Source: Pseudoalteromonas sp. CO133X (GTDB lineage: Bacteria > Pseudomonadota > Gammaproteobacteria > Enterobacterales > Alteromonadaceae). Taken from it: a stretch of DNA of 64,000 bases. Within the stretch, counting starts at the first letter, position 1, and the number at the start of each line of letters is the position of its first letter. Below, one piece after another: positions 1 through 8,771 of the stretch. Made by a program: the position numbers and the translations under genes. The notes under the pieces were generated by a model, which saw only the letters and a list, made by a program, of their open reading frames with translations, searched no databases and was not told where the DNA came from. The stretch is from NCBI GenBank assembly GCA_004208945.1, contig SGPE01000030.1, forward strand, positions 62,001-126,000, in the 5' to 3' direction.

Positions 1-3000
1 GGTAGCGGTTGTAATGTAAGCCGCTTTCTTCATCAAAATACTGCCCTTGAAAACGTATTGGCTGAGTGAAGCTGTTTTTAATAGATGCCTCAGGCTCTTC
101 ATAGCCATACACATCCGCGTGGTTTTGCCATACCACTTCTGCGTTGTTGTTGGTTACAAAACGTGGGGTGTTGAGCTGGTCTAGGTGGTAGTAATACACC
201 TCACCCTGTTTAATCAGTGCGATTGGGTGAAATTGATTTGGTAGGTTGATGTACCAGGTATACTCGCCGTGCTGGTATTCACCAATTAATTGGTCGTTAT
301 CCCAAATGTAATCAATCTTGCCATGCTCGGTGTGCTTGGCAATACGGCGACCCAGTGGGTCGTAGTCATAATGAGTGAGCGTACCATTGTTATTAAAGCT
401 GCTTAATTGGTTGAACGCATTGTATTCACGGTGCGTTTTAATACCTTTACCGGTTTCACGAGTTTGGTTACCACATTCATCATAATGAAAGTCGCTGTCG
501 CCAAAGTGTGTTAGGCGGTCGGCCTCGGTTGCGCTTTGAATAACAGTATCATCGGTTAAGTTACTATCTGATGCTGTAACCGAATCGTTATATTCGCTGT
601 GAATAACATCATTTGTATACGCTGAATCGTTATTTTCAACGTGATTGATTGCATCGCTGGTATCAGGTTGCAATTCGGTTAATTCGCCATTTTTTAGTTT
701 TGACTGGCTAACAGGGTTACCAAAGCTGTCCCACTGGTATTGGGTAGTAGTATCAACCTCAGAGCTTGCTAAGTTTTGCTTAATTAACTGGCCAAGGCTG
801 TTGTATTCAAAATTAATATTATGACTACTAACCCCTTCTTCTTTACGCGCAATCAACTGGTTAAGACTGTCGTAATTGTACGTACAGGTATCGAATAGTG
901 CTTGCGCAGGATGGGTTAACTGCTGCTGTGTTAAGCGGTTGAATACATCAAACTGTTGGGTAAGGGTGACATCATTACCAAAGAGCTGTGTTTTAATGTT
1001 ATTTTCGTTATCGTAACCAAGTTCAACCAGTTTTGTTAAATCACCATTCGCTTGTTTTACTTGTATTGCACTAAGCTGACCAAATTCATTGTAGTGATAA
1101 TCAAGCGTTGTTGAATCTGGTAGAGTGAGAGACTGCCTTCTACCATAGTCATCGTAGGTGTATGCCAGTTTATGTGTTTGATGTTGATTATGAATTTGCT
1201 CAACACCGATTAATCGGCCACCTTTATCAAACGCTTGTTTTATCGTTGATTGCGCATTATGAGCTCGCGCTATTTTGCCTTCTGCCGTGTAGGTGTAATG
1301 GTTAGCGTTATTAATGATTTGTTTGCCTGTGGCAAGGCTTGCGTGCTGCGAAATTATGCGGCCTAGTTTGTCACGCTTAATTTTTACATGGCGTTTATCG
1401 CTTTGTGTTACTGACACTAAGCGATTACAAGCATCATACTTGTATTGTTGTATCGTGCCATCAAACCCCGTTACCTGAGTCGGGTTTTCATTTGCATCGT
1501 AGTTTATACGGTATACATGGCCGTCACTGCGCTCAATTGCCGTTAAGTTGCGCTCTTTATCATAAGTTAAATGCAGTGCGCTGCCGTCGGGTTGAATAAC
1601 ACAATGCGGCTGGCTTAGCCCTTCAAAGTGTTGCTCTGTGGTATCGCCGTTGCTGTTTTGTGAGCTAACTAACCTACCCGCTTCATCGTATATGAAGTAT
1701 TGTTGTTGTTTATTTTCTGGATCATTTTGAGCAAACGCGGTGGTTTGCACAAGTTGCCCCTGCTCATTGTATTTATACTGAGTAAGCAGCCCTGCTTGGT
1801 TTATTGTTGCATTAATGCGGCCTAAGTTATCGTAGCTATAACGAATAAGCTCATTATTATGCTGCTTAGCAAGTAGCTCACCATGCTCGTTCCACGTATA
1901 TTTTAAAACATGGCCGTTAGGCGTGATATGTTGCGTTAAGTTACCTTGTTGATCGTAGCTATAAAGGGCAATTCGACCATCTGCTAGGGTTTCGCTTTGC
2001 AGTAATCCAGAAGCACTGTACTTACGTTGGATCTTGTCGCCATTTGGCAAGATAGTTAACACTTGTTGGCCGAGTTGGTTATAGCCAAACTGAGTACGAG
2101 TACCATCAGGTTGAGTGACAGAGGCAAGCTGACCATAGTCTGTATAGGCATACTGAGTTTGATTGCCCAAGGGGTCTGTTTGTGTCAGCTTTTGTCCAAG
2201 CGAATTGTATCCGTAGGTTGTAGTGTGACCGTTGGCATCCGTATGCTCAATCAATTTACCTTGTTCGTTATGAACAAAATGCTCTTGATTACCGCGAGAG
2301 TCGATACTGGTTGTTTTATTCCCTTGATACTCAAACTCATAGCAATAGGTATTGTCATCACCCCATTGTTTTATACATTTGGCATCGTAACCGTATGAAT
2401 CCCATTCAAAATGATGACTAAAACCACTTGCTCTGGTCCGCTTTGTTAATAAATGCGCAGCATTGTACTCATAGCGCTCTTGCTCACCATGTTGGTTTGT
2501 TGCAGCAACTAAATTTTGCTGTTCATCGTATTCATAACGTGCCAGAGGCTGATCAATCAGAACAAGCTTATTGTGTTCATTTGTTCTATAAGCGTGAACT
2601 GTTTTTAGCAGCCCTTGTTTATTATATTTTAAAACGCAACCACGTGCTTTATTCACCTCTATGCGCTCTAAGCGCTCTTGAGAGTCATAATAAAAACGTG
2701 TGCTCTGGCCTTTTTCGTTAATGATTTTTTCAAGTAACCACGCAGACTCGCTAGGCATGAACGTTAAGTGATGGTCATTCGGTGTTACCAACACTTGTTT
2801 GCCATTTGTTTTGTAATGCAAGGCAAGGTTACTGCTCAGCTGGTAGCTAGACTGGCCTGGTTTTACTTTTTCAAATCGATGAGTCGCACCATGTTCATCA
2901 TGGTACTCTAACCAGTAAGTGCCTTTTTTCTTAGGGCCAACTTTTGGGGGTGGTAAGTAATGCTCTGTTAATTTCACCATGTAATCATGGCGCCAACCAT

Positions 3001-3604
3001 TACCAAGCAGTGAGCGTTGATTACACTTTGATGAGCGATACAAACGTCGCCAATTAAGTGGCTTATTCGCAGCGAGCGTAAAATCCACTAACGGCAATAT
3101 TTCCTCGCCCGTCAACATTGAAACAGGGTCTGAACGACACTCTTGCTCTGTAATTGGGGTTTCACTGGCAGTGGCATTGCTTGCCCCCCCGCTATTACTT
3201 GCAGGTGCTTGCGTTGCTTTTTTACCGCTACTTGAGCTGCTTTGTGATTGTGATTTTTTGGCTTGCGATGGACGAGTATTATCGCTTACTTGAATAACTG
3301 TTTTAGCTTTTTGTCGGTAACAGCTCACTGCGCCAGAGGTAAGCGCACTCACTAAGGCGGTGGCGGTTTCACGCGCCGATGCTTGCCTTGGACAATGAAT
3401 ACCCGCAGCTTGTAGTAGTTGAATGAGATCTAAACGTTTCGATGCATCACCACTTAATGCCGTGCCTAACTCAGCAACGTACTTGTACGCACTATCCGGC
3501 GTGCTCGTCGAAACAGGCTCAAAGCCACTGGGGGCTTTTTGCTTAGCTAACACCACACAAATTGGGTAGCTTATTCCTTGTAAAACAACTGCTCTGCTAT
3601 CCAT
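1..3604 (-). CDS. Rhs/YD-repeat T6SS effector, C-terminus cut by window edge
   Basis: Partial CDS of about 1,201 codons, open to the window edge. Rhs proteins form a shell of YD repeats that encloses a variable C-terminal toxin, delivered here on VgrG/PAAR. The first ~200 residues include a Ser/Gln/Lys-rich linker. An Rhs N-terminal module follows (DPVSMLTGEE, then DFTL and WRRLYRSS, near residues 157-192). Dozens of YD-type repeats then run to the edge. The last visible residues are the family's core-closing signature (IRFQGQYFDEESGLHYNRY, positions 2-58), so the toxin starts just outside the window. Start, internal and edge codons are all in the same frame, so I see no net frameshift. The ATG overlaps the TAA of the preceding gene by one base, implying translational coupling. 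About 50 acidic/Ser/Asn-rich residues (roughly 545-690) interrupt the repeats. Toxin activity and immunity gene cannot be named from here. Confidence 0.93.
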   Translation of the reverse strand, partial: MDSRAVVLQGISYPICVVLAKQKAPSGFEPVSTSTPDSAYKYVAELGTALSGDASKRLDLIQLLQAAGIHCPRQASARETATALVSALTSGAVSCYRQKAKTVIQVSDNTRPSQAKKSQSQSSSSSGKKATQAPASNSGGASNATASETPITEQECRSDPVSMLTGEEILPLVDFTLAANKPLNWRRLYRSSKCNQRSLLGNGWRHDYMVKLTEHYLPPPKVGPKKKGTYWLEYHDEHGATHRFEKVKPGQSSYQLSSNLALHYKTNGKQVLVTPNDHHLTFMPSESAWLLEKIINEKGQSTRFYYDSQERLERIEVNKARGCVLKYNKQGLLKTVHAYRTNEHNKLVLIDQPLARYEYDEQQNLVAATNQHGEQERYEYNAAHLLTKRTRASGFSHHFEWDSYGYDAKCIKQWGDDNTYCYEFEYQGNKTTSIDSRGNQEHFVHNEQGKLIEHTDANGHTTTYGYNSLGQKLTQTDPLGNQTQYAYTDYGQLASVTQPDGTRTQFGYNQLGQQVLTILPNGDKIQRKYSASGLLQSETLADGRIALYSYDQQGNLTQHITPNGHVLKYTWNEHGELLAKQHNNELIRYSYDNLGRINATINQAGLLTQYKYNEQGQLVQTTAFAQNDPENKQQQYFIYDEAGRLVSSQNSNGDTTEQHFEGLSQPHCVIQPDGSALHLTYDKERNLTAIERSDGHVYRINYDANENPTQVTGFDGTIQQYKYDACNRLVSVTQSDKRHVKIKRDKLGRIISQHASLATGKQIINNANHYTYTAEGKIARAHNAQSTIKQAFDKGGRLIGVEQIHNQHQTHKLAYTYDDYGRRQSLTLPDSTTLDYHYNEFGQLSAIQVKQANGDLTKLVELGYDNENNIKTQLFGNDVTLTQQFDVFNRLTQQQLTHPAQALFDTCTYNYDSLNQLIARKEEGVSSHNINFEYNSLGQLIKQNLASSEVDTTTQYQWDSFGNPVSQSKLKNGELTELQPDTSDAINHVENNDSAYTNDVIHSEYNDSVTASDSNLTDDTVIQSATEADRLTHFGDSDFHYDECGNQTRETGKGIKTHREYNAFNQLSSFNNNGTLTHYDYDPLGRRIAKHTEHGKIDYIWDNDQLIGEYQHGEYTWYINLPNQFHPIALIKQGEVYYYHLDQLNTPRFVTNNNAEVVWQNHADVYGYEEPEASIKNSFTQPIRFQGQYFDEESGLHYNRY

Positions 3605-4449
3605 TAGTTGCACACTTCCTTACTTGTCCATAAGTATGACGCGACGGCTTGGTACTTGTTACTTTCTTGAGTTATCACTAACGCCTGAGACAAACTGTCA
3701 TTATAAAATGGGCTATTTGTCAGCGTTGCAAGATTGATAATCCCTTCTAATGCACCTAGTTTTCCTAATTTATAATTAGGTAATTGAAAAATCGTCTGTT
3801 CATTAATTTTGTTACTTAACACTGGTAAATAATTTAACCAGTCATCACTTTCTACGCCATTTCCTGGGGCGAAAATTATGTCTATTGGCTGCTCATTAAG
3901 CGATAAAACACGCTTTAGCTCCCCTTGAATAGGGTTATGCTTGGCAAGGTCTATCGAAGCAACCATCTCTGCTGATTGTAACACCCAACCAGTATTTATA
4001 AACTCAATATTAGCCGTGCTTGCAGCCACACCTAAATAATCAAACTGTTCGCACTTATTTGCTTTAAAGACACCATCAATGGCAATCACTGTTACATTTT
4101 CAAGGTTGTTCTCTTGAGCCAGCATTAGTGCTGAATGTATACCATGGCAACCCTCAAAAAACAGATGTTCTAAGGGCGTGCCAAAGCATTGCTGTAAGCT
4201 CGTTGCAAACAGTGTTTTTAATTCACTTTGGAACGGCAACGCAGGCAAAAGCCACATTATAGTGCCATTTTGCGCGAAATCCGTTTTAAAAACAGACTTA
4301 GCTTTCATGATGCAGTCATACACAAACGCATCAGTTGAATGCCAAGGAACTACACAACCTTCACTAGAACCACCTTCTAATAGTAATTCTTCAGGACTGA
4401 GCTTATACGGCGTTTCAAACTGATCGATGTTAATTTTAAATGCACTCAA
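3604..4449 (-). CDS. Ketosynthase/thiolase-fold-like protein of the Rhs cassette
   Basis: 281 aa, unknown function. I see faint similarity to the beta-ketoacyl synthase fold. FFEGCHGIHSAL (Cys101) sits where the nucleophile elbow would be, followed by a strand ending AIDG. Near residues 224-236, YKLGKLGALEG resembles the C-terminal 'K..GH..GA.G' block, but with Lys230 where the catalytic His belongs. If so, the enzyme is degenerate and probably serves as a scaffold or adaptor. Thiolase-like proteins are known beside PAAR and TIGR02270 genes in T6SS effector cassettes; an effector-loading role is inference. The start is a TTG overlapping the preceding TGA (TTGA), with GAGAG a few bases upstream. 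The stop overlaps the Rhs start. A free-standing metabolic ketosynthase is unlikely given the length (family about 400 aa) and the context. Confidence 0.6.
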   Translation of the reverse strand: MSAFKINIDQFETPYKLSPEELLLEGGSSEGCVVPWHSTDAFVYDCIMKAKSVFKTDFAQNGTIMWLLPALPFQSELKTLFATSLQQCFGTPLEHLFFEGCHGIHSALMLAQENNLENVTVIAIDGVFKANKCEQFDYLGVAASTANIEFINTGWVLQSAEMVASIDLAKHNPIQGELKRVLSLNEQPIDIIFAPGNGVESDDWLNYLPVLSNKINEQTIFQLPNYKLGKLGALEGIINLATLTNSPFYNDSLSQALVITQESNKYQAVASYLWTSKEVCN

Positions 4450-5462
4450 TGAACACTCTCTTGATAGTTTTTACTATCCATCTTAAGCGCATTTAAAATT
4501 GCTAATACTTGCCAGCTTTGTTGATCAACACCTTGCTGTTTTACTCTATCAATCGGTTGATTTAATGCATAGCCATATACTAAAGTTTTGCCAACGTAAT
4601 ATGACTCGTGCTCAGGCCAATGCTGGTTAAACTGCTGTTGGAAATCAACGATTGCTTGTGCATCTGTTTGTGCTTGCACTTGAGTTTCATAGGTCACTAA
4701 ATTATCTAATTCAGCCCCTAAACAACGCTTTATACCATTAATAAGTGGCTCTGCATCTTCAATATCCGACAATAACGACACAACTAACGGAACATATTTA
4801 GGCATGCCTGTATGCAGCATCACTTGTAACGCCTCTTCTCGAGACAGCGCTTGGCTTGCAAAGTTGCATACATGATTCACGCGTTGTTGATCAAGCAATA
4901 ATAAATAAGCAGACATTAACGGTGAATTAATTAAATTTAGCTCAGCAAAATCGTTCGTGGTTTTAAACAACGCCTTTGTTGTTGGTAATTCTATAGCGGC
5001 TTGTTTAAATGCTTTAAATAACTCAACATGCTGAGCAGACTGACTAAAGTAAATCGGCTTGAGTGCATCAAATGTCTGCGCATAAGCCGTTTGTGTACGA
5101 CCGCGATAAATTGCTAACTTTTCAACGAGTAGCTGTTTAACTGGCAGCTCTTTTTCGTCACTTTCATTTAAGTGTGTTACGCACTCATGAGTTAACTTTT
5201 TAGGTGACGTTAATAACGTGACCAAGCATGCTTCAGCCAATGTGCTTGCTAATACTTCGCCAGTATTCAAGTCTCGAAGAGCTTGCAGTAACTGGGCGGC
5301 TGACAATGTAACTTGCAGAATCTCAGAATTATAAGCATGAAGTTTTAATATGAGTTGCTGACGAGCTTGCATCAAATAGTCAACAGAATAAAAAGGATTC
5401 TGTTGTGCACTGTGTAGTTGATTTAAAGTATTTGAATGCGCTTTTAGCAACATAGCAAGCAT
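4446..5462 (-). CDS. Helical TIGR02270-like protein of the PAAR-Rhs cassette
   Basis: 338 aa, soluble, almost entirely helical and rich in Leu, Gln and Ala, with no signal peptide or membrane segment. The N-terminal stretch (PFYSVDYLMQARQQLILKLHAY, roughly residues 23-44, broken here for length only) resembles the start of TIGR02270 proteins, which are HEAT-like and often neighbour PAAR and thiolase-like genes in T6SS cassettes. I base the assignment on that resemblance and on gene order, so it is tentative. The gene starts 2 bases after the PAAR stop, with GGTGG as a possible ribosome site. It overlaps the ketosynthase-like gene by 4 bases. The tight coupling suggests the products act together, perhaps as chaperone or adaptor for the large Rhs protein. 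Confidence 0.55.
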   Translation of the reverse strand: MLAMLLKAHSNTLNQLHSAQQNPFYSVDYLMQARQQLILKLHAYNSEILQVTLSAAQLLQALRDLNTGEVLASTLAEACLVTLLTSPKKLTHECVTHLNESDEKELPVKQLLVEKLAIYRGRTQTAYAQTFDALKPIYFSQSAQHVELFKAFKQAAIELPTTKALFKTTNDFAELNLINSPLMSAYLLLLDQQRVNHVCNFASQALSREEALQVMLHTGMPKYVPLVVSLLSDIEDAEPLINGIKRCLGAELDNLVTYETQVQAQTDAQAIVDFQQQFNQHWPEHESYYVGKTLVYGYALNQPIDRVKQQGVDQQSWQVLAILNALKMDSKNYQESVH

Positions 5463-5464
5463 GA

Positions 5465-5755
5465 TTAACCACCGATCAACACGGTGGGATTACCAACGAT
5501 AATTTTGCCGCCATGAGACGTTCCGTCGCCCATTCTAGCTGCTGGCTTTCCGTTTATTTTAACGGTAGATGATCCGCTATTGATGCTATCAGGAGGGCCA
5601 ACACAAATCAGCATATCGCCTTTTCTTGCTGCTGGCATACTACCAATTAATACATTTGATGAACCCGCCACAATAGGGCCACCAACGTGAGGAACTTTTG
5701 CAGTTACTTTAGGACAAAGGTGCATATGACCAATTGTTGAAGCGGGTTTACCCAT
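5465..5755 (-). CDS. PAAR-domain T6SS spike tip protein
   Basis: 96 aa, a stand-alone PAAR protein that caps the VgrG trimer and links effectors to the tube tip. It shows three PAAR-like repeats: GKPASTIGHMH at the start, GSMPAARKGDMLICVG in the middle and GKPAARMGDGTSHGGKIIVG near the end. His and Cys residues are placed to bind the single zinc ion of the family. The length is typical of orphan PAAR proteins without an effector extension. It lies between vgrG and the Rhs cassette, the usual location for a tip that loads an Rhs effector. A ribosome site (AAGGAAT) precedes the ATG. Confidence 0.95.
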   Translation of the reverse strand: MGKPASTIGHMHLCPKVTAKVPHVGGPIVAGSSNVLIGSMPAARKGDMLICVGPPDSINSGSSTVKINGKPAARMGDGTSHGGKIIVGNPTVLIGG

Positions 5756-5780
5756 AACCTATTCCTTGTTTTCACATCCA

Positions 5781-6137
5781 TTAATCGTACAGAGGGATAA
5801 CTTGTAACTTATTAACACTCACAAGCTTCGCTAGCTCTTCTACGATATCATCATACGATAAGTCGTTTATGATTGAGCTGGTCTGTGTCGCATATTGATA
5901 TACATAAGAAAGCACATTACTACTGTTCAAATTAGGATGAAGGTTATAAAAAAATTGCTCAGCAAAATAACCATCATGGCCTTTAAAGTAATCAATTGGC
6001 AGACTCAAAAAAGGATCATCCGGACGGTTTACCGATAAACACACTAAATGCGGTAAACCATAGCGACAATACACTGTAAAGCCGCTGCTAGCAGCTCCAT
6101 GAACAGCACCTGTTTGAAAAGTTGTAATCAGTTCCAT
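5781..6137 (-). CDS. Small unknown protein between VgrG and PAAR
   Basis: 118 aa, not recognised. There is no signal peptide or membrane helix. It has a Gly/Ala-rich start followed by mixed strand and helix, and ends in an acidic-aromatic tail. It begins 3 bases after the vgrG stop and ends 25 bases before the PAAR start, so it is almost certainly cotranscribed with both. Short genes here are often effector adaptors or spike accessory proteins, but I recognise none of the known adaptor families (DUF4123, DUF1795/EagR, DUF2169). The function is left open. Confidence 0.75.
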   Translation of the reverse strand: MELITTFQTGAVHGAASSGFTVYCRYGLPHLVCLSVNRPDDPFLSLPIDYFKGHDGYFAEQFFYNLHPNLNSSNVLSYVYQYATQTSSIINDLSYDDIVEELAKLVSVNKLQVIPLYD

Positions 6138-6140
6138 AGC

Positions 6141-7994
6141 TTAATTCAGCTTAATCATGCCGGCAGAGAGTGTAATTGCACTGCCATCTACTTTTACATT
6201 ACTGCCTTTAATATCAATATTTGTGCCTTCAATGGCAATATTACCACTGCTGCTCATCGTTATTTTTGCTGAGCCCGTTTTAATAACAATTTCTTTTCCA
6301 GCTTCAATATTAAGTGTTTTACCCACTTTTAAAGTGTCATTATCGCCAATATCAACCGTACGATTTACTTTTATTTTCGCGTCATCGTTGTTGCCAACTT
6401 CTAGAAAACGATCGTTATCAATTTTTTCTTTTTGATCGTTCTTTACATACAATTGTTTGTCTTTTTCTGCTTGCATGTAAACTAATTCGCTGCCTTTTTT
6501 ATCTTCAAAACGCAGCTCATTAAAGTTATCGGCCCCACCTTCTTTTGTAGAGCGAGTTTTTATACCACTTTGTGTTTTTTCAGCAGGCAAAGCATACGGA
6601 GGCATTAGATCGGCGTTATAAACCGCGCCGCTAATAATCGGTTGGTCAGGGTCACCATTTATGAAGTCAACCAACACCTCTTGTCCAACGCGAGGGAAAA
6701 AGAATGCGCCCCATTTTTTACCGGCCCAATTTTGAGCAACCCTAATCCAACACGAGCTTTGAGAATCTTTTTTACCTTCACGGTCCCAATCAAATTGCAC
6801 TTTTACACGACCATATTGGTCGATCATAATTTCATCGGCACTGTCACCCGTCACGATGGCCGTTTGTACACCGTTTATAACAGGTTTATTTTTAATATGG
6901 GCTGCACGGTAAGGCACATCTTTTGGAACACACTCAAAGTGGTTAGAAAAAACTTCTTCAGTTTGAGATTGTTGTCCGCCAGATTGGTTTGGCACCGTGA
7001 TCGCGGTTAGCAATGAGGTAATTGCAAATGTTTTGCCCTCTAGGCGCGGATCTTCATGCTTTTTAAAACTAAACAGTTTACCAACAGAAAAAGATCGGCA
7101 GTCACTTCGACCACTACTTAATTTCATATTTCGCTGGAGTGACTCTAGCTGCAGTGCCGCTAAATTTGCTGCACGAGGATGCGTTTCTGCTTCGCCTGTG
7201 TATTCAAATACTTCTGCAACCGACTGAGTGGGTAAATCAGCTTTAGCGTGATCACCATCTGGGTATCTTGGCGGTTGCTTAAAATCATAACCAATTCGTT
7301 TGTAGCTGCCTGGTGCTAAACTTAAGCCACCTTGCCATTTATTGACATGAGACTCGCTTAAATGACCAGAGCTGAACACAACTTTAGCCTCTGCGCACTC
7401 TTCATAGGCAGTGATATCATCGGCAAGAACTAAAGTATGATTACTTTTACTGTGTTCGAAGAAGTAAAAAATCCCTTCTTGTTGTAGTAATCGCTGAATA
7501 AAGTCAAAGTCAGATTCTTGATATTGAACACAATATTCATACTTAGGGTACGTTTTAGTGGTGTTATCTTTGAATGCAACATTATGCTGACCAAATAAAT
7601 CAGCAAAAATATCTTGAATGGTTTTCTTTTGAAAAATACGACTGTTTTTTCTGTTACGCATTGACGCTGCGTAAGGAACAATCGTTGCGTGATAATCAAT
7701 ATAATTCTTTTGTTCGTCTACATCAGCCGTGCGGCTTCCGTTAGATACCAACTGGCTAACAATACCATGAAAGTATCGCTCACCTGCACCGTCGGCATTT
7801 CGAACTTTTATGGAAACAGGCTTACCAACAAGATCTTCATGTGCGATTTGCGTCCCAATAGTAAACATATTCACTGACATCACAAACAAATCTGACATCG
7901 ATTCTTGTGCGACGAGTCGAGTCAAATACAGTGCGTCTTTGCCTGCTGGGGTGTTTATCTGAATTACATTTTTATCTTGTGTTGCTTTTTGCAT
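6141..7994 (-). CDS. vgrG: VgrG/TssI spike protein
   Basis: 617 aa. It forms the trimeric puncturing spike on the Hcp tube. The N-terminal gp27-like part carries family motifs such as YCVQYQESDFDFIQRLLQQEG. The gp5-like OB part includes DQYGRVKVQFDWDREG, SSCWIRVAQNWAGKKWG and FFPRVGQEVLVDFINGDPDQP. The C-terminus is a beta-helical needle of short repeats (roughly residues 520-617) with no added effector domain, so cargo must be carried by PAAR or adaptors. I choose the ATG at 7994, preceded by an AGGAAG/AAGGA ribosome site, over the in-frame TTG at 8021, which lies in the hcp terminator region. A terminator hairpin separates it from hcp, probably lowering its expression relative to the tube protein. 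Confidence 0.97.
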   Translation of the reverse strand: MQKATQDKNVIQINTPAGKDALYLTRLVAQESMSDLFVMSVNMFTIGTQIAHEDLVGKPVSIKVRNADGAGERYFHGIVSQLVSNGSRTADVDEQKNYIDYHATIVPYAASMRNRKNSRIFQKKTIQDIFADLFGQHNVAFKDNTTKTYPKYEYCVQYQESDFDFIQRLLQQEGIFYFFEHSKSNHTLVLADDITAYEECAEAKVVFSSGHLSESHVNKWQGGLSLAPGSYKRIGYDFKQPPRYPDGDHAKADLPTQSVAEVFEYTGEAETHPRAANLAALQLESLQRNMKLSSGRSDCRSFSVGKLFSFKKHEDPRLEGKTFAITSLLTAITVPNQSGGQQSQTEEVFSNHFECVPKDVPYRAAHIKNKPVINGVQTAIVTGDSADEIMIDQYGRVKVQFDWDREGKKDSQSSCWIRVAQNWAGKKWGAFFFPRVGQEVLVDFINGDPDQPIISGAVYNADLMPPYALPAEKTQSGIKTRSTKEGGADNFNELRFEDKKGSELVYMQAEKDKQLYVKNDQKEKIDNDRFLEVGNNDDAKIKVNRTVDIGDNDTLKVGKTLNIEAGKEIVIKTGSAKITMSSSGNIAIEGTNIDIKGSNVKVDGSAITLSAGMIKLN

Positions 7995-8018
7995 TCCTTG
8001 CTTCCTATTCCTACAGAT

Positions 8019-8047
8019 CAAAAAAGCTCTGAGTAAAACTCAGAGCT
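8019..8047 (-). terminator. Intrinsic terminator between hcp and vgrG
   Basis: Read on the minus strand, a perfect 9-bp stem (AGCTCTGAG / CTCAGAGCT) with a 5-nt loop is followed by a run of six T. It sits 19 bases after the hcp stop and before vgrG. A partial terminator here would keep Hcp, needed in hundreds of copies, well above VgrG. Confidence 0.85.
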
Positions 8048-8065
8048 AGTCGGTTTTGCAAAAAA

Positions 8066-8545
8066 TTACATTTGCTGACCTTTAACGCCACTGTAACCAT
8101 AAACAAGTGGTGCAGTGATGTTGTTTTTATCATCAGTAGGCGTCACTGTCATCATCATTTCAGTGTAGCTGATAGTGATAGTTTCAATTGGGCGATCGTT
8201 TTGAACTGATACAGAGTAGCTAGAAATCATTGCATCTGTTAATTCGATTTTCATGATTTCTTCAACTTTATCACCTTGTTTAGTGATATGGAAAACAGCT
8301 GGTAAGCCTTTACCAATAGTTGCTTCTTTGAATAAGTCCGGAGACGCTTTATCTTGAAGTTTAGTGATAGTTACATCGCCTAAACGAGTTGAGCTAGACT
8401 CACGGTCCATTGCTGTACCTGTGTGAGCTGAAATTTCACGACTTACATTCCAATCTAGTGATAAAACCGTGATTAAGTCTTTGAAAGACTCAGCTGTAGT
8501 TTCACCTTTAATTGAACCGTATTTTAAATATGTATTTGCTTGCAT
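8066..8545 (-). CDS. hcp: Hcp/TssD tube protein
   Basis: 159 aa, stacking as hexameric rings that form the expelled inner tube of the T6SS. Features of the family are the N-terminal MQANTYLKYGSIKGE with an IKGE-type turn, a central RESSSTRLGDVTITK block, and the C-terminal strand IETITISYTEMMMTVTP. The length matches ordinary Hcp, with no effector fusion. The start is well supported by an AAGGAGC ribosome site. It is flanked by a strong promoter candidate upstream and a terminator downstream, so it appears to be a separately controlled, highly expressed unit inside the larger cluster. Confidence 0.97.
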   Translation of the reverse strand: MQANTYLKYGSIKGETTAESFKDLITVLSLDWNVSREISAHTGTAMDRESSSTRLGDVTITKLQDKASPDLFKEATIGKGLPAVFHITKQGDKVEEIMKIELTDAMISSYSVSVQNDRPIETITISYTEMMMTVTPTDDKNNITAPLVYGYSGVKGQQM

Positions 8546-8723
8546 ATGATAATGCTCCTTTTTAATTTATAAATTTTATCCATTAAACTGGATTATTTAC
8601 TTTTGGTTACCCAAAATTCCTTTGAAATCACTATCTTTAACTGCGCAACGAAAGGGTCTTCTCAATCCTTTCCCTAGACGAAGACAATGTCTCAATGTTC
8701 CATCAATTAATGAAGACGGAGAA

Positions 8724-8752
8724 ATTATAATCCGACTCAAAAAAAGAAACAA
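8724..8752 (-). promoter_or_regulatory. Sigma-70 promoter candidate for hcp
   Basis: On the minus strand TTGTTT (8752-8747), a 17-base spacer and a perfect TATAAT (8729-8724). It lies just after the clpV stop and about 180 bases before the hcp ATG. The resulting leader of about 170 nt contains several inverted segments (for example GTCTTC...GAAGAC), so it may fold or be a target of small RNAs. The promoter call rests on sequence match only. Confidence 0.6.
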
Positions 8753-8771
8753 GAAAACTTATGATTAATAA

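Noticed and set aside
1405..2721. Three plus-strand ORFs (64, 111 and 97 codons) opposite the Rhs gene
   Set aside because: They lie antisense to the in-frame Rhs coding sequence, have no ribosome sites and read as Leu/Ile/Cys-rich shadow sequence.
7430..7699. 89-codon minus-strand ORF inside vgrG
   Set aside because: Out of frame with vgrG, whose conserved motifs cover the same bases; low-complexity Phe/Leu/Thr-rich product.
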